The notes: a model not told the origin generated them from the sequence alone. Shown: positions 1 through 9,253, counted from the stretch's first letter. The stretch: 64,000 nt of DNA from Tritrichomonas musculus (GCA_039105265.1 JAPFFF010000049.1:1013501-1077500), one strand, 5' to 3'. A program made the numbers and translations.

Positions 1-2
1 CC

Positions 3-677
3 CTCTTTCACCAAGATAAGATTGATAGAAGCCGAAGCGATTTTCAAATGGATGGATATTATGATTATGAAAAGAAAACATTTGTCGAAACCATTTTTTC
101 ACCACAGAACTTAGAAAAAAATACAAGTTCCAAACCATCATTTATATATATGGCACCAGAGATAACCGATTATGAAGATTTTCCAACACCAACACCTACA
201 CCAACACCTACACCAACACCTACACCAAAACCAATACCAGGGGAAAATGATTTTGTCGAATTAGGTCTATACTATGTTGATTTCAAGATTAATTTTAGAG
301 AAAGTGATAGAACAGATTCTAACTATAAGAATACTGATTTTGCTGATTTATTTAATATAGGAGATAAACCATATCAAAATAATCCATATAAATTTAATGA
401 TAAATGGTGCAGAAGATTAGATTTTAAAAATATTTGGGATAGACATTCGTGTAAAGTATATTCATCAATAGCTGAGCAATCAAATAAATATTATTTAGGC
501 AATAGTCAAATATACTTCAGTCCTATCAAGTACTTCAAACTGAACTCAACTGATCAAAGATTTTGGATAGAATTATATTCAGGGCGTCATAATAATATTC
601 CTGTTCTGGTACCAAACAATGAATCATTTGTCATTGAAATGCAATTCTTACCATTTAAGAAGATGCTTTACATTTAA
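3..677 (+). CDS. Partial Polinton protein with Pro-Thr linker
   Basis: The frame is open from the window edge, so this is the C-terminal part of a gene that begins further left; the first ATG inside the window is at 48 and need not be the real start. A (Pro-Thr)n linker encoded by a short tandem repeat at about 184-225 separates a short N-terminal stretch from a domain of about 140 residues rich in aromatic residues and beta-forming segments. The last 30 residues (WIELYSGRHNN, then FVIEMQFLPF) have the look of a jelly-roll edge, so a minor capsid or fibre-base role is possible but unproven. The integrase gene follows 11 bp downstream on the same strand. I do not recognise the family. Confidence 0.6.
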   Translation, partial: LFHQDKIDRSRSDFQMDGYYDYEKKTFVETIFSPQNLEKNTSSKPSFIYMAPEITDYEDFPTPTPTPTPTPTPTPKPIPGENDFVELGLYYVDFKINFRESDRTDSNYKNTDFADLFNIGDKPYQNNPYKFNDKWCRRLDFKNIWDRHSCKVYSSIAEQSNKYYLGNSQIYFSPIKYFKLNSTDQRFWIELYSGRHNNIPVLVPNNESFVIEMQFLPFKKMLYI

Positions 678-688
678 GACTAATTTAA

Positions 689-1774
689 ATGAACAAAAAG
701 CATTTTAAGACAATTAATGAGCTTCATTCTTTTTTTCCTTGGAGATCTGCCTCTAAATTTGTTCCACTCGCAAAACGATATGGATTCACAGAAGAAGCCG
801 CATTAGATTATTTAAGGAAGATAGTACATGATGTAAAGGTACCAAAGGCAAAGTTTATGAATATCTATTCTAAACACTCTGGAGGATATCAAATGGACAC
901 ATTCATCAATGATAAGACAAAGGATGGTCTCAACTATTTGATGCTAATTAATATTAACACAAGAAAAGCATATTGTTATCCAATGAAGGGGAAAGGTGCA
1001 AAAGAAGTAGTCAAGGCATTAAATAAATTTTTTGAGGACGAGCCAGATGTCTATTCGATAACATCAGACCAGGATGCTGCTTACTTGTCCAATGATGTAT
1101 TACAGTTGATGAAGACCAAAAATATTGTTTACACTACTACCGAGGATAATAATCATAATGTACTAGGTATCATAAATAGGTTCATGAGAACGATTAGAGA
1201 CATGGTAGGCGAGAACAGGTTCATCAATGAGAAAGAAATGGATAGTTTAATAGATTCATACAACAATTCTCCCCACAGGTCATTGGACTATAAGATACCA
1301 AACGAGATGACAGAGAAAGATGAAAAAGAATATGTAAAAACCAAGTCGCAAAACAATCCATATGACTTTAAGCCAAATGAGAGAGTTAGAATTATTCAGG
1401 CTAAGGAGCCATTTTCGAAGCGCAGGAACAAGGTAAGCAAGGAAGCATATATAGTTGATTCAAAGGCTGGGAACCAATTTATTATTAAGTCCAAAGATGA
1501 GTCAATAGACAAACTCCCTGGTTATAGGTTAATCAAGACACAAAACAAAAATATTGCACAAACACTTAAGGGAGGCAAGAGAGGTATTGTGGAGAAGATT
1601 ATTTCTTATGATACAACAAAGAACAAATATAAAATTAAATACAGCGAAGGTACAGAAGACATCATACCGGCTAAAAATTTACGAGAAGGTGCTCCAACAA
1701 AGCTATCTAATCTTGAAGTGGATTACTGGTCAAAGAAGAAAAATATACCCAACAATATAAAGAAATGGATTTAA
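689..1774 (+). CDS. INT: Polinton integrase (rve superfamily)
   Basis: A 361-aa retroviral-type integrase of the Polinton lineage, which would join the element's ends to host DNA and make a 6-bp target duplication. An N-terminal helical region with an HTH look (about residues 1-60) precedes the RNase H-fold catalytic core. The core starts near MDTFIND and continues through SDQDAAYLS and a conserved helix ending RFMRTIRD, with the NNSPHRSL segment typical of rve cores at about residue 190. The C-terminal part has a small SH3-like beta region and then a chromodomain-like stretch (IVEKIISYD...KYKIKYSEG). The ATPase gene follows 10 bp downstream on the same strand. The protein is related in plan to the 391-aa integrase of Polinton B at 49304-50479, though distantly. 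Confidence 0.88.
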   Translation: MNKKHFKTINELHSFFPWRSASKFVPLAKRYGFTEEAALDYLRKIVHDVKVPKAKFMNIYSKHSGGYQMDTFINDKTKDGLNYLMLININTRKAYCYPMKGKGAKEVVKALNKFFEDEPDVYSITSDQDAAYLSNDVLQLMKTKNIVYTTTEDNNHNVLGIINRFMRTIRDMVGENRFINEKEMDSLIDSYNNSPHRSLDYKIPNEMTEKDEKEYVKTKSQNNPYDFKPNERVRIIQAKEPFSKRRNKVSKEAYIVDSKAGNQFIIKSKDESIDKLPGYRLIKTQNKNIAQTLKGGKRGIVEKIISYDTTKNKYKIKYSEGTEDIIPAKNLREGAPTKLSNLEVDYWSKKKNIPNNIKKWI

Positions 1775-1784
1775 CCACAAATAA

Positions 1785-2639
1785 ATGTCTAAACAAATAA
1801 TGAAAGAAGTGGAATCCTTAATCCAAAAGACAATGAAGAAGAACCAGAAAGAAATAGAGGCAGCACTGATGAAACCTCTCCATCCTTCCTATCCTTTTAG
1901 TACGAATGGAATTTATTTTCTTATTGGTAAACCAGGGGCAGGTAAGAGTTATTGGTTGTGGAAACACATACTAATTACTGAACGTCTATTTAAGCATCCG
2001 TACTATCAAAAAATAATATTTTGCTCAAGTTCTGGAAAAGCAGACAAAACGGCTGAGGCAATGAGTAAAGAGGTAAAGACACCAATAGTATATCTTAATG
2101 AAGCCCAATTGATGGATTACCTAAAGAAACACCTCAAAAGAAAAATAAAATATTATGCAATGGTTAAACATGTATTATCAAAAATGAAAGAAACAAATGA
2201 AGAAATGCAAAGACTTATAAACAAGCACTCCCTCCAAGAAATAGATGATAGAATAGTATATATAGCCAATAAGTTAGTAAAATACCAAACCTCTTCTTAC
2301 CCATATAACACACTAATAATATTGGATGACTGTGCAGGAAGCGATTTGTTAACACATAACAATACTGAATTCCTTAGACTATTAACCAAGACAAGACATT
2401 ATAATATTACCTGCATCATGGCTATTCAGACAATCAGATTCGTACACATAAATGCAAAAAGATTGGCCACGGATATCATATGCTATAGTGGATACTCAGA
2501 AGAAGATTTTACTTCCTTGCTTCAACAAACAAATAACAACCTTAATATCAAGAAGACGGTAAAAGAATATTTACAGCATAGAGATCTTCATTCAAAATTT
2601 ATTATGAACATAACCGCCAATAAATATTACTTTGACTGA
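1785..2639 (+). CDS. ATP: Genome-packaging ATPase (A32/FtsK-HerA type)
   Basis: A 284-aa P-loop ATPase expected to pump element DNA into a capsid. Walker A reads GKPGAGKS at about residues 48-55, preceded by a hydrophobic strand (IYFLI). Walker B reads LIILDDCAG at about residues 178-186. The downstream segment TRHYNITCIMAIQ fits the sensor strand of the poxvirus A32-like family. The length is normal for Polinton packaging ATPases. It sits between the integrase and a basic pVI-like protein, all co-directional with gaps of about 12 bp, so co-transcription or very compact promoters are likely. Related ATPases lie at 25929-26762 and 34209-35123. Confidence 0.88.
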   Translation: MSKQIMKEVESLIQKTMKKNQKEIEAALMKPLHPSYPFSTNGIYFLIGKPGAGKSYWLWKHILITERLFKHPYYQKIIFCSSSGKADKTAEAMSKEVKTPIVYLNEAQLMDYLKKHLKRKIKYYAMVKHVLSKMKETNEEMQRLINKHSLQEIDDRIVYIANKLVKYQTSSYPYNTLIILDDCAGSDLLTHNNTEFLRLLTKTRHYNITCIMAIQTIRFVHINAKRLATDIICYSGYSEEDFTSLLQQTNNNLNIKKTVKEYLQHRDLHSKFIMNITANKYYFD

Positions 2640-2651
2640 TATTAAAAGACA

Positions 2652-3338
2652 ATGGAAGCAGTTTCTGATACTGGAAGGATTGAACAACCAACACCTGAGC
2701 CAACACCGAAATCTGAAGGAATATCTGGACAAACCGGTCCAATGCCTCTCCAAAAATCTGAAGGAATATCTGGGAAAGTTGCACCAAATACCACCAATTC
2801 ACAAGGATTAATTGGTAAATTTAGAAATTGGTATACAAATAGAAAAACACAAATTATAAACAAAGCAAATGATATAATAGATAAAGGCATTAATACAGTA
2901 AAAGAGGGATATAAGAAAGGGACAGAGAAAGTAAATCAGGCTATAGAATGGGTTGATAAAAATAAGGAAGGATTAGCAAAAACGGCAGGATATGGATTTA
3001 AAGTAATTGGGCAAATGACAGGAGTTGATAATTTTAAAAATGCAGGGGATACATTAATTGAAGCTGGAAATGATATATCAAATAAAAGTGATAAAGATAA
3101 GTACTATAAATATTTATTGGAAAAACAGGGACAATTTTTTGGAAACAAATACATTACTCAATCAAATTTCCCTCGTATTTATTATGGAAGGAAACCATCT
3201 GGGTATAAAATATATCAAAAAAGAAATAAATATATAGATGAAGAGGAAGCAAAAATAGCAAGATTGAAAAAGCAAATACAATACAATCAGAATAAAACCA
3301 CTAAAAGTTCAAAGAAATCGAGAAAAACAAAGAAATGA
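2652..3338 (+). CDS. Basic pVI-like virion protein (inferred)
   Basis: A 228-aa protein with a Pro-rich N-terminus containing two SEGISG motifs (residues about 18-40). A central amphipathic, Gly/Lys-rich region (KANDIIDKGINTVKEGYKKG, then TAGYGFKVIGQMTG) is followed by a strongly basic C-terminal tail ending in a Lys/Ser run. The central part resembles in style the 84-aa and 106-aa proteins next to the capsid genes of the other two Polintons. By analogy with adenovirus pVI or core proteins it may bind DNA or disturb membranes inside a virion. That role is inferred from composition and from its place between the ATPase and the capsid gene. No catalytic motif is seen. Confidence 0.65.
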   Translation: MEAVSDTGRIEQPTPEPTPKSEGISGQTGPMPLQKSEGISGKVAPNTTNSQGLIGKFRNWYTNRKTQIINKANDIIDKGINTVKEGYKKGTEKVNQAIEWVDKNKEGLAKTAGYGFKVIGQMTGVDNFKNAGDTLIEAGNDISNKSDKDKYYKYLLEKQGQFFGNKYITQSNFPRIYYGRKPSGYKIYQKRNKYIDEEEAKIARLKKQIQYNQNKTTKSSKKSRKTKK

Positions 3339-3375
3339 AAACTCGTGCAAATATTAACATTTTTTATCAATTTAA

Positions 3376-3915
3376 ATGAGCAAAAGAGTACCACAAAGTA
3401 AAAGATTGCAGGTAATACAAAAGTGGCTGAATGGACGAGAGGATCCAGAATATGAAGTATTTCCTACAAAAAAAGAGGGTAAGTATATTGTTCGCCCACG
3501 TAAAGAACCTTTAACTAAAACAGAAACGATTGAAGAAAAAGCTGTTGGTCAGAATTCCGACACACCAGAAGAACCAGCAGAAGAAAAGCCCATACCCAAA
3601 AAACCAATAATTGAAGAACAACCAAAAATATATAAACCAAAACAAGTATATGATCCAACAATAAATATAGAAATACTAAACCAATTAAAGCTATTAGGCG
3701 AAGAGTTTAAAAACGAAAGGGCTAAGAAAGAACAGAAGAAAATGATAAAAGATGTAATACAAAAACAAATGAGAAAGCCATATTATCCACAATACATAAA
3801 CGCCTTGAGCCAAGAAGTCCAAGAACCAAATCAAATAGAAGAGGAACCAATACCAGTAATCCCACCTCAACCTATTCGTAGAAGACGAAATAATATTTTC
3901 TCTGATATGATTTAA
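3376..3915 (+). CDS. Hypothetical Polinton protein, Pro/Glu-rich
   Basis: A 179-aa protein that I do not recognise. The first 50 residues form a small basic domain with the motif DPEYEVFPTKKEGKYIVRPR, which looks like a short beta hairpin. The middle is disordered and rich in Pro, Glu and Lys. Residues about 110-140 could form a short coiled coil (LNQLKLLGEEFKNERAKKEQ), and the C-terminus is proline-rich and then basic. It lies directly before the capsid gene, with the capsid start 31 bp downstream, so a scaffold or minor virion role is possible. There is no evidence for an enzymatic function. Confidence 0.6.
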   Translation: MSKRVPQSKRLQVIQKWLNGREDPEYEVFPTKKEGKYIVRPRKEPLTKTETIEEKAVGQNSDTPEEPAEEKPIPKKPIIEEQPKIYKPKQVYDPTINIEILNQLKLLGEEFKNERAKKEQKKMIKDVIQKQMRKPYYPQYINALSQEVQEPNQIEEEPIPVIPPQPIRRRRNNIFSDMI

Positions 3916-3946
3916 TTTGCTTTTGTTATTTTTCTCAAAAGAAAAT

Positions 3947-5560
3947 ATGTTAAATCCAGAAATTGAACTAAGGACGTCAGCTGAAACATGTACCCAAATT
4001 GCTAGCTATTTTGATATTGTTGATAATTGTATAGCCTTATCAGATACCAACAAGCAATACACAATTAGTCCACAAACATCATATTCTCCTTCACCTACAA
4101 TTCATAAAGGTTCATATACAAGTTTAATTATATCACCTAACACCAATAATACCGCTGACATATATAATGGATTTATTAGAGCTGATATGGAGGTAAAGAT
4201 TAAAGAAGCTGCTGGCAGTAAGATAACTGCAGCAGAAGGCGATGGATATCATTTTAATAAAGTATGGTTTGGTTTCAAGGATGCTAGAGATGCTGTTGAG
4301 AAATATGAAATAGTAGCTAATGGTATCACTATCTATACCCAGAACTTTGGTTGTGAAGAATCGTTCTTAACTGCATGTTGTGCGAATGAAACAACAAAGA
4401 GAGCAGATGTATATTCAAAGGCAAGACATAAAGATATATGGAATGGTAAATCAGGCAGCAGAACAGGATTTATTGTTGATTTTGCACCAGGATGGGAAGA
4501 CAAAAAATATAAAATTCACTTGAAGATTGATTTAAGAAGGTTCTTACCATTATCAAATATTAAATACCTTCCAGCATTCGCAGGCAAAATTGAACTCCGA
4601 TTATTCTTTTCATGTGCTGGTATGGTATGTTGTCCTATGGGTCCAGGAAAAGCGTTTGAATATGATCATATCGTCAATTCAAAATATAAATTAAATGAAA
4701 TTACTAATGAATTTATCCCAATTGGTGAACCAATAACAATGTATACTGATAAACCAACTGCTAAAGATGGAGTAACAGAACTTACAGTAGAAGATAAAAC
4801 ATTTCAGGAAGTTGATTACTCCGTTACTGAGTGTTCATCTATTATCCCTTGCTTTGGTATAGAGGATAATATTTACTCTAGTCTAGTACAACGATATGCA
4901 GACCCAACTCATCCACTAACATTTCCAACCCAAACGATATCTATTTACACTACTACTACTCCATTAAATAATCCGAATGACAAGACTACTTGCACAATCA
5001 CTCCTCGCTTTGTTGACTCAATTTACTTATTATTTCCTGTGAAGCATACTCATCATACATACTTTAAGAATCCTAACTTTAAGTCCTTCCAATTAAACTG
5101 TGGAGGTTATGGTAACATTCCTGCAAAGCCATTTGGCACTACAGATGAATACCCAGAGTTCTTAGAATATTGTCAAAACGCAATGAACGTGAATGGAGGA
5201 CAAAGTGGTTTTAATAAGGAAGTGGTAAACAGTTTAACTCATTGTGATAGAAATAAGATTACTAATAAACCAATATTTGGTTATTCGAAGGGAATTTATT
5301 CAAATGACAAGAGTAGTTTCTTTATCGGATTACCTACAGAAACTGATAATACATATCAACAAGGATTAACCTCTTTGTCACCTATTAATTTTGAAATAAA
5401 TGTAACACAAGAAACTGGTGACAATACATATGCAAAAGCTACTCAAACTCCACCTTTAATTTGTCTCTTATTTGATTCATCTATATCTATCTTAGTTCAA
5501 CCAAATGGTATGCCACCTTTAGTACGCCTTGGCAATTATGACTTGACCTCAAGGGATTAA
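3947..5560 (+). CDS. MCP: Major capsid protein, double jelly-roll
   Basis: A protein of about 537 residues rich in beta strands and aromatic residues, matching the size of Polinton major capsid proteins. The C-terminal jelly-roll carries the pattern LLFPVKHTHHTYFKNP followed by FQLNCGGYGNIP, which aligns by eye with MFPKHHNDLTVFENP and FLNIGGKNFP in the Polinton B capsid gene at 50508-52451. The ATG at 3947 is preferred to the in-frame ATG at 3917 because the extra ten residues are hydrophobic, unlike the charged start that follows, and an A-rich leader directly precedes 3947. It follows the ATPase and two small virion-like genes, the usual morphogenesis cluster. The capsid assignment is by family resemblance only. 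Confidence 0.75.
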   Translation: MLNPEIELRTSAETCTQIASYFDIVDNCIALSDTNKQYTISPQTSYSPSPTIHKGSYTSLIISPNTNNTADIYNGFIRADMEVKIKEAAGSKITAAEGDGYHFNKVWFGFKDARDAVEKYEIVANGITIYTQNFGCEESFLTACCANETTKRADVYSKARHKDIWNGKSGSRTGFIVDFAPGWEDKKYKIHLKIDLRRFLPLSNIKYLPAFAGKIELRLFFSCAGMVCCPMGPGKAFEYDHIVNSKYKLNEITNEFIPIGEPITMYTDKPTAKDGVTELTVEDKTFQEVDYSVTECSSIIPCFGIEDNIYSSLVQRYADPTHPLTFPTQTISIYTTTTPLNNPNDKTTCTITPRFVDSIYLLFPVKHTHHTYFKNPNFKSFQLNCGGYGNIPAKPFGTTDEYPEFLEYCQNAMNVNGGQSGFNKEVVNSLTHCDRNKITNKPIFGYSKGIYSNDKSSFFIGLPTETDNTYQQGLTSLSPINFEINVTQETGDNTYAKATQTPPLICLLFDSSISILVQPNGMPPLVRLGNYDLTSRD

Positions 5561-5628
5561 ATAACAAAAATAATTGCGTCTTTCTATTTTAATTATATTT
5601 TTTTATTATCACTATACATAAATACAAA

Positions 5629-6231
5629 ATGACAGAAGAACAAGTTATAGATTTTGTTACGCTCAAAGATTTTGAAAATGAATATGAAATACTGAATCAG
5701 TACCCCTACACCATTCGTAGAAAGAAAGATCATTATGTCGTGAAGGAAAGTATTAACAAAAGTAATGGATATGTTCAGGTAAATTTAAGTGGAAAGCCAT
5801 ATCAAAAGCATAGGATTATAGCCAAACAGTTCATACCAAACCCAAATGACTTGCCTTTCATTGATCATATTTCACGTGACAGAACAGATTATCATTTATC
5901 GAACTTACGTTGGGTGTCAGCAAGTGAAAATAACAGAAATGCTTCAGGAAGACACGGAGTTTCATATGAATTTATAGACAATATACCAGACGAAGCAATT
6001 GTTATTACTCACTATGATTTAAGGAATGAAAGAAGATATTTTGCTGAAAATAAGTATTATTACTATTATGATGAAGATATATTCTATGAACGAATAACTG
6101 ATGATGTTTATAGAGTTATGCACATTAATACAGCTAAAAGTGGTAGAAAATTCATTGCGACAAGAGATATAAATAATAAGCAAACAACATTCTACATCCA
6201 TACTTTCAAACAACAATACGGATTAGACTAA
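5629..6231 (+). CDS. HNH homing-type endonuclease
   Basis: A 200-aa protein with a NUMOD4-like N-terminus (YEILNQYPYTIRRKKDHYVV) followed by an HNH domain. The KHRIIAKQFIPNP helix, DHISRDRTDY and NLRWVSASEN (residues about 63-110) are the hallmark blocks of HNH_3 nucleases. The remaining C-terminal 90 residues are tyrosine-rich and not recognised. It is free-standing, 68 bp after the capsid gene stop. A clear paralogue lies at 9316-9879 after the polymerase gene, so this element carries two related freestanding nucleases, as phages often do. It may cleave related elements that lack it; that role is inferred. Confidence 0.82.
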   Translation: MTEEQVIDFVTLKDFENEYEILNQYPYTIRRKKDHYVVKESINKSNGYVQVNLSGKPYQKHRIIAKQFIPNPNDLPFIDHISRDRTDYHLSNLRWVSASENNRNASGRHGVSYEFIDNIPDEAIVITHYDLRNERRYFAENKYYYYYDEDIFYERITDDVYRVMHINTAKSGRKFIATRDINNKQTTFYIHTFKQQYGLD

Positions 6232-6266
6232 AAAAATTTTATTATTATTTTTTATTTCTCTACAAA

Positions 6267-6716
6267 ATGCAAGACCAATATAAAGTATATGATTACATCA
6301 ATAATGTTATTTCTCTCGCTGATAACCCAGAAGATTTTAAGGAAAGTAATTTCGCTATCCTTTGTGATCGATATCCAATTCAACTTTCAAAAAATAAATA
6401 TTTAGCAAAAGTCATCTACATATCAATTAAGGCGGACAAAAACGTATGGAGGATATATCCGGACAAGATTAAAGAATATGATATAGAACACATAGTATTA
6501 AATACTAACTCAAGAAGGAAAATTAATTATAAAATGAATGAGTTTTTTGTAAATGGTTCAAATAAGGAACAAGAATATGGGGAATACAGTTACTACAATT
6601 ACTCGATAGAATTAGCATCCAAAAAGACTAAAACAATGATAGAGGAATTACGTAAGAAATATGAATTAAATACACCCGAACTATTTATTGGTCTCCATCA
6701 AGAGCTAGTTCTGTAA
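6267..6716 (+). CDS. Conserved Polinton protein, 149-aa family
   Basis: I do not recognise this family, but it is conserved between elements. The 151-aa protein at 33757-34212 in Polinton B shares KVYDYIN at the start, ILCDRYPI near residue 35, YYNYSI near residue 110 and NTP-LF-G at the C-terminus, with few gaps. The fold looks mixed alpha/beta. There are no obvious metal ligands, transmembrane segments or signal peptide. Presence in two otherwise very different Polintons argues for a core function in replication, transcription or assembly rather than a cargo role. Confidence 0.7.
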   Translation: MQDQYKVYDYINNVISLADNPEDFKESNFAILCDRYPIQLSKNKYLAKVIYISIKADKNVWRIYPDKIKEYDIEHIVLNTNSRRKINYKMNEFFVNGSNKEQEYGEYSYYNYSIELASKKTKTMIEELRKKYELNTPELFIGLHQELVL

Positions 6717-6754
6717 GTCGGAATCTCGACTGACCAATTTTTTTTGAAAAAGAA

Positions 6755-7183
6755 ATGAATAAGTACGGAAAACCCAATTCAACAACAGTTGGAGCAGAGG
6801 GGACAATGTTTAATGAAGGAACTAAGACTGAGAAGACAATAGAGTTTAATCACTTTGGCATATTTTCTAATGACAATACTTACGCAGTTACGTTTAACCC
6901 AAGAATTAATAGACCACCAACAAAGTATATGGAAAACAAACCAGTCAAACCACCAAAGAGTAATCAACATAAAACAAAACCATTACACGAACCACCTGTT
7001 AGCATTACAGATGGAGGGTATTATTTAAAGAAAGATAAAGCACCTAAAGCTCCTATTCTTCCTCCATACTTAAAGAAACCAGAGAAATTAGGAGAAATAC
7101 AAGGTAGAGCGGATGAAAGAAATAAAGGAAGGATTGGATACTTTAAACCAATTAATGTTAAGCAAGCTAATATTCATTACTGA
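6755..7183 (+). CDS. Hypothetical proline-rich protein
   Basis: A 142-aa, basic, proline-rich protein of unknown family. Motifs include PPTKYMENKPVKPPK and PILPPYLKKPEK, suggesting an extended, disordered chain that could bind a partner or nucleic acid. It is preceded by an A/T-rich leader and lies 38 bp after the 149-aa family gene on the same strand. Polinton B has a comparable but not clearly homologous proline-rich basic protein (48426-48956). No function can be assigned. Confidence 0.5.
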   Translation: MNKYGKPNSTTVGAEGTMFNEGTKTEKTIEFNHFGIFSNDNTYAVTFNPRINRPPTKYMENKPVKPPKSNQHKTKPLHEPPVSITDGGYYLKKDKAPKAPILPPYLKKPEKLGEIQGRADERNKGRIGYFKPINVKQANIHY

Positions 7184-7211
7184 TTGATTATCAACTTTTT
7201 TTCGAAAGGAA

Positions 7212-7739
7212 ATGATAAAGAAGAGAACTCAAGCGAATGGTGTGCAGGCGAACGTTTCATTAGAACCTCAAGCAGCAGCACAGTCAACAAGCAATATAAA
7301 TAATAATATTATTATAAACAAAAGGGATGATGGAAAAGAAGAAATTGTTATCACTCGTAATGTTGAATTAGAAGAGAATCAAGAAGAAGAAACAAAGGAT
7401 GTTAAGTACGTGATACTTGAAACGTATGCAAAAATATTGTTAGACCAAGACAAAGCATTATTATCCAACTTAATATCAAAGAATTGTATAATTGTCCCTG
7501 TTACTGCCTTATCTAATATAATTAAAACAATTATTAAGGCGGAGGTGGTAGAAATAAGTCTTGATGAGGATGTAGGTTGTTGTGCAGGGAAAGCTAATCC
7601 AATACGTAAGATAGATTCCATTAAGATAGTAAATGATAATGGAGAAGTATGTACTGATTTCAAACAAGTATATAACAAAGAATATAATGAACTGGTTAAC
7701 AAATATCATCTGTGTCTTAAGCATGCAGTTAATATGTAA
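7212..7739 (+). CDS. Conserved Polinton protein, 175-aa family
   Basis: A 175-aa protein whose first 70 residues are low-complexity (Gln/Asn/Glu-rich). The C-terminal 100 residues form a compact domain with a Cys pair (DEDVGCCAG), a KIDSIKIV strand and a TDFKQVYNKEYNELVNKY helix. The 202-aa protein of Polinton B (35290-35898) has the matching pattern: VIDECEASCGC, KISKILIT, and a helix YCYNNIYSQFIKYG. The shared Cys-rich loop may bind metal or be structural. Function unknown. The family occurs in both elements, so it belongs to the Polinton core of this genome. Confidence 0.65.
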   Translation: MIKKRTQANGVQANVSLEPQAAAQSTSNINNNIIINKRDDGKEEIVITRNVELEENQEEETKDVKYVILETYAKILLDQDKALLSNLISKNCIIVPVTALSNIIKTIIKAEVVEISLDEDVGCCAGKANPIRKIDSIKIVNDNGEVCTDFKQVYNKEYNELVNKYHLCLKHAVNM

Positions 7740-7768
7740 TTATTATTTGTTTTTTTATTTTTATCAAA

Positions 7769-8023
7769 ATGACGAGTAAAATAGACCTAAACCAATTCAA
7801 GAAAACAGAAGTAATAAAGAAATTGTCCAAATCGAAGTCAAGTGAGAATCTGACGTCAATGGATACTCCGAAAAGAGGCAGGAAGAGTAAATATAATACC
7901 CCTGAAGAAAGACTTGAAGCCAGACGACAACAACAAAAAGAATATAGACAAAGAAAGAAGCAAGAGTTAGAGGAATTGAAGAAAATTGCTGAAATGGTTA
8001 CTGCTGAGAAGAAAGAAGCATGA
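7769..8023 (+). CDS. Small basic DNA-binding protein (bZIP/AT-hook-like)
   Basis: An 84-aa, strongly basic protein. Residues about 36-43 (KRGRKSKY) resemble an AT-hook. The following segment (TPEERLEARRQQQKEYRQRK, then a Glu/Leu-rich helix) resembles the basic region and short zipper of bZIP-like proteins and the small R-K-Y-x-T-x-E-E-R proteins common in DNA viruses. It most likely binds DNA as a helical dimer, perhaps as a transcription or packaging factor. This is inferred from composition and motif order. Its stop lies just upstream of a 64-bp inverted repeat. Confidence 0.6.
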   Translation: MTSKIDLNQFKKTEVIKKLSKSKSSENLTSMDTPKRGRKSKYNTPEERLEARRQQQKEYRQRKKQELEELKKIAEMVTAEKKEA

Positions 8024-8027
8024 AAAC

Positions 8028-8091
8028 AAAAAACCTTCATCTTATTTTTGGTTTGGGTGAACAGGTTAGTTCTAACCCTATTTTTCTAACC
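8028..8091. repeat. Left arm of 64-bp inverted repeat around 339-aa gene
   Basis: This arm recurs inverted at 9254-9317 with only a couple of differences. It contains a palindromic core of the form GGTTAG-nn-CTAACC, perfect (GGTTAGATCTAACC) in the right arm. A third, partial copy in the same orientation as this arm lies at about 8135-8187, next to the stop of the 339-aa gene. The repeat could mark the borders of a small inserted cassette, serve as shared 3' end or terminator structures, or be protein-binding sites. Confidence 0.75.
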
Positions 8092-8188
8092 ATTCAGAGT
8101 CATCTGATAAACAAAAATATAAGATGATTTTTTTAGTATTTTTGGTCCTTGGGTTAACAGGTTAGTTCTAACCCTATTTTTCTAACCT

Positions 8189-9208
8189 TTACAATTTACT
8201 CACATACATAATGTTATGAACCTTTGTTATCTTCCATTTGCCTGTCTGTTCAATCTTTTCTGTTAATTGTGCAAATGTTAATTTCTGTCCAAACTCTTTG
8301 GCATATCTCTGCTGAACATCCTTTAACAATAATCTATCAATGCTTGGATAATTGTTCTGCATAAACTTGGCTAAATCGTAATCAGACTCATCAAACTGCC
8401 TATCGATTTCTTCCTGTTCAGCTCTCATACGTTGAACTTCACGCAAAGTATATTCATATAATCTCTGTTTGGCCTCACACTTACTGCAACGTTTATTGGA
8501 ACTTGAATTGATATTAAATATTTTAGTATTAATCCTCGTAATACAGCATCTAAGCTTCAATAAGGTATTGTAATCAATATGAAATTCATTAACCTTACTT
8601 CTTAAGCTCTCATGATTATTATTGTTTTCCATATCATACCAGTAATAACAGAATACATCATATATACAGTTAGCGTATCTTTCAATAAACTCTTTATATT
8701 TCTCAAAGTCTTCACTCTCCAAAAGTTCACTTGTACTCATCACTACTTTATCGCACTTCTCATTCATAGCATTGTGGTCACAATAATAACCAACAAACTG
8801 TACATTCATTTTACGTAGAAACTTCTTAAGTTCTGCACTATCTGTTTTTAATACTTCTATTTCATTAAATATTGGTTCAAATGGTTTTGTCTGTGATATT
8901 GGCATTATCTTTGGAAGACTTGAAATCATAGTGAAAACGTCTTTGATATATTTATTGTTGTGCTCAAACTTAACATCATAAGCATCAGGATTATAGTTAT
9001 TGGTTAGCAAATCCCTCATAATCATTCTCTTTGTGTTTAATTCCTTCTCACAACTAACTTCCACAAGAGGCTTAATAGGGTTTCCATGAATATCATAATA
9101 CTTATCAACTTTCCCATTTACATCAGATATTGGTTTAGGTATTAGGTCAACAAGATATTCATTAACATTGAAGTCGGCTTGAGCTTGTGTATTTGTTTGC
9201 GCTATCAT
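8189..9208 (-). CDS. Hypothetical 339-aa protein in inverted-repeat cassette
   Basis: I do not recognise this gene. The N-terminal 110 residues look loosely folded. The middle is charged, with several Cys and His residues (YYCDHNAMNEKCDK, then a CCITR segment). A KRCSKCEAK knuckle at about residue 240 is followed by a long charged helix (EVQRMRAEQEEIDRQF). The last 65 residues (SIDRLLLKDVQQRYAKEFGQ to KITKVHNIMYVSKL) have the look of a winged-helix DNA-binding domain of the kind found at the end of viral primase-helicases. It is the only gene inside the 64-bp inverted repeats at 8028 and 9254 and runs against the gene to its left. A TCATTTACAT leader sits just before the ATG, close to the trichomonad initiator consensus TCA-Y-W. 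Confidence 0.6.
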   Translation of the reverse strand: MIAQTNTQAQADFNVNEYLVDLIPKPISDVNGKVDKYYDIHGNPIKPLVEVSCEKELNTKRMIMRDLLTNNYNPDAYDVKFEHNNKYIKDVFTMISSLPKIMPISQTKPFEPIFNEIEVLKTDSAELKKFLRKMNVQFVGYYCDHNAMNEKCDKVVMSTSELLESEDFEKYKEFIERYANCIYDVFCYYWYDMENNNNHESLRSKVNEFHIDYNTLLKLRCCITRINTKIFNINSSSNKRCSKCEAKQRLYEYTLREVQRMRAEQEEIDRQFDESDYDLAKFMQNNYPSIDRLLLKDVQQRYAKEFGQKLTFAQLTEKIEQTGKWKITKVHNIMYVSKL

Positions 9209-9253
9209 TAGGTTTATGTAAATGAAAGATAAAAAATTAACTAAAAAAATAAA

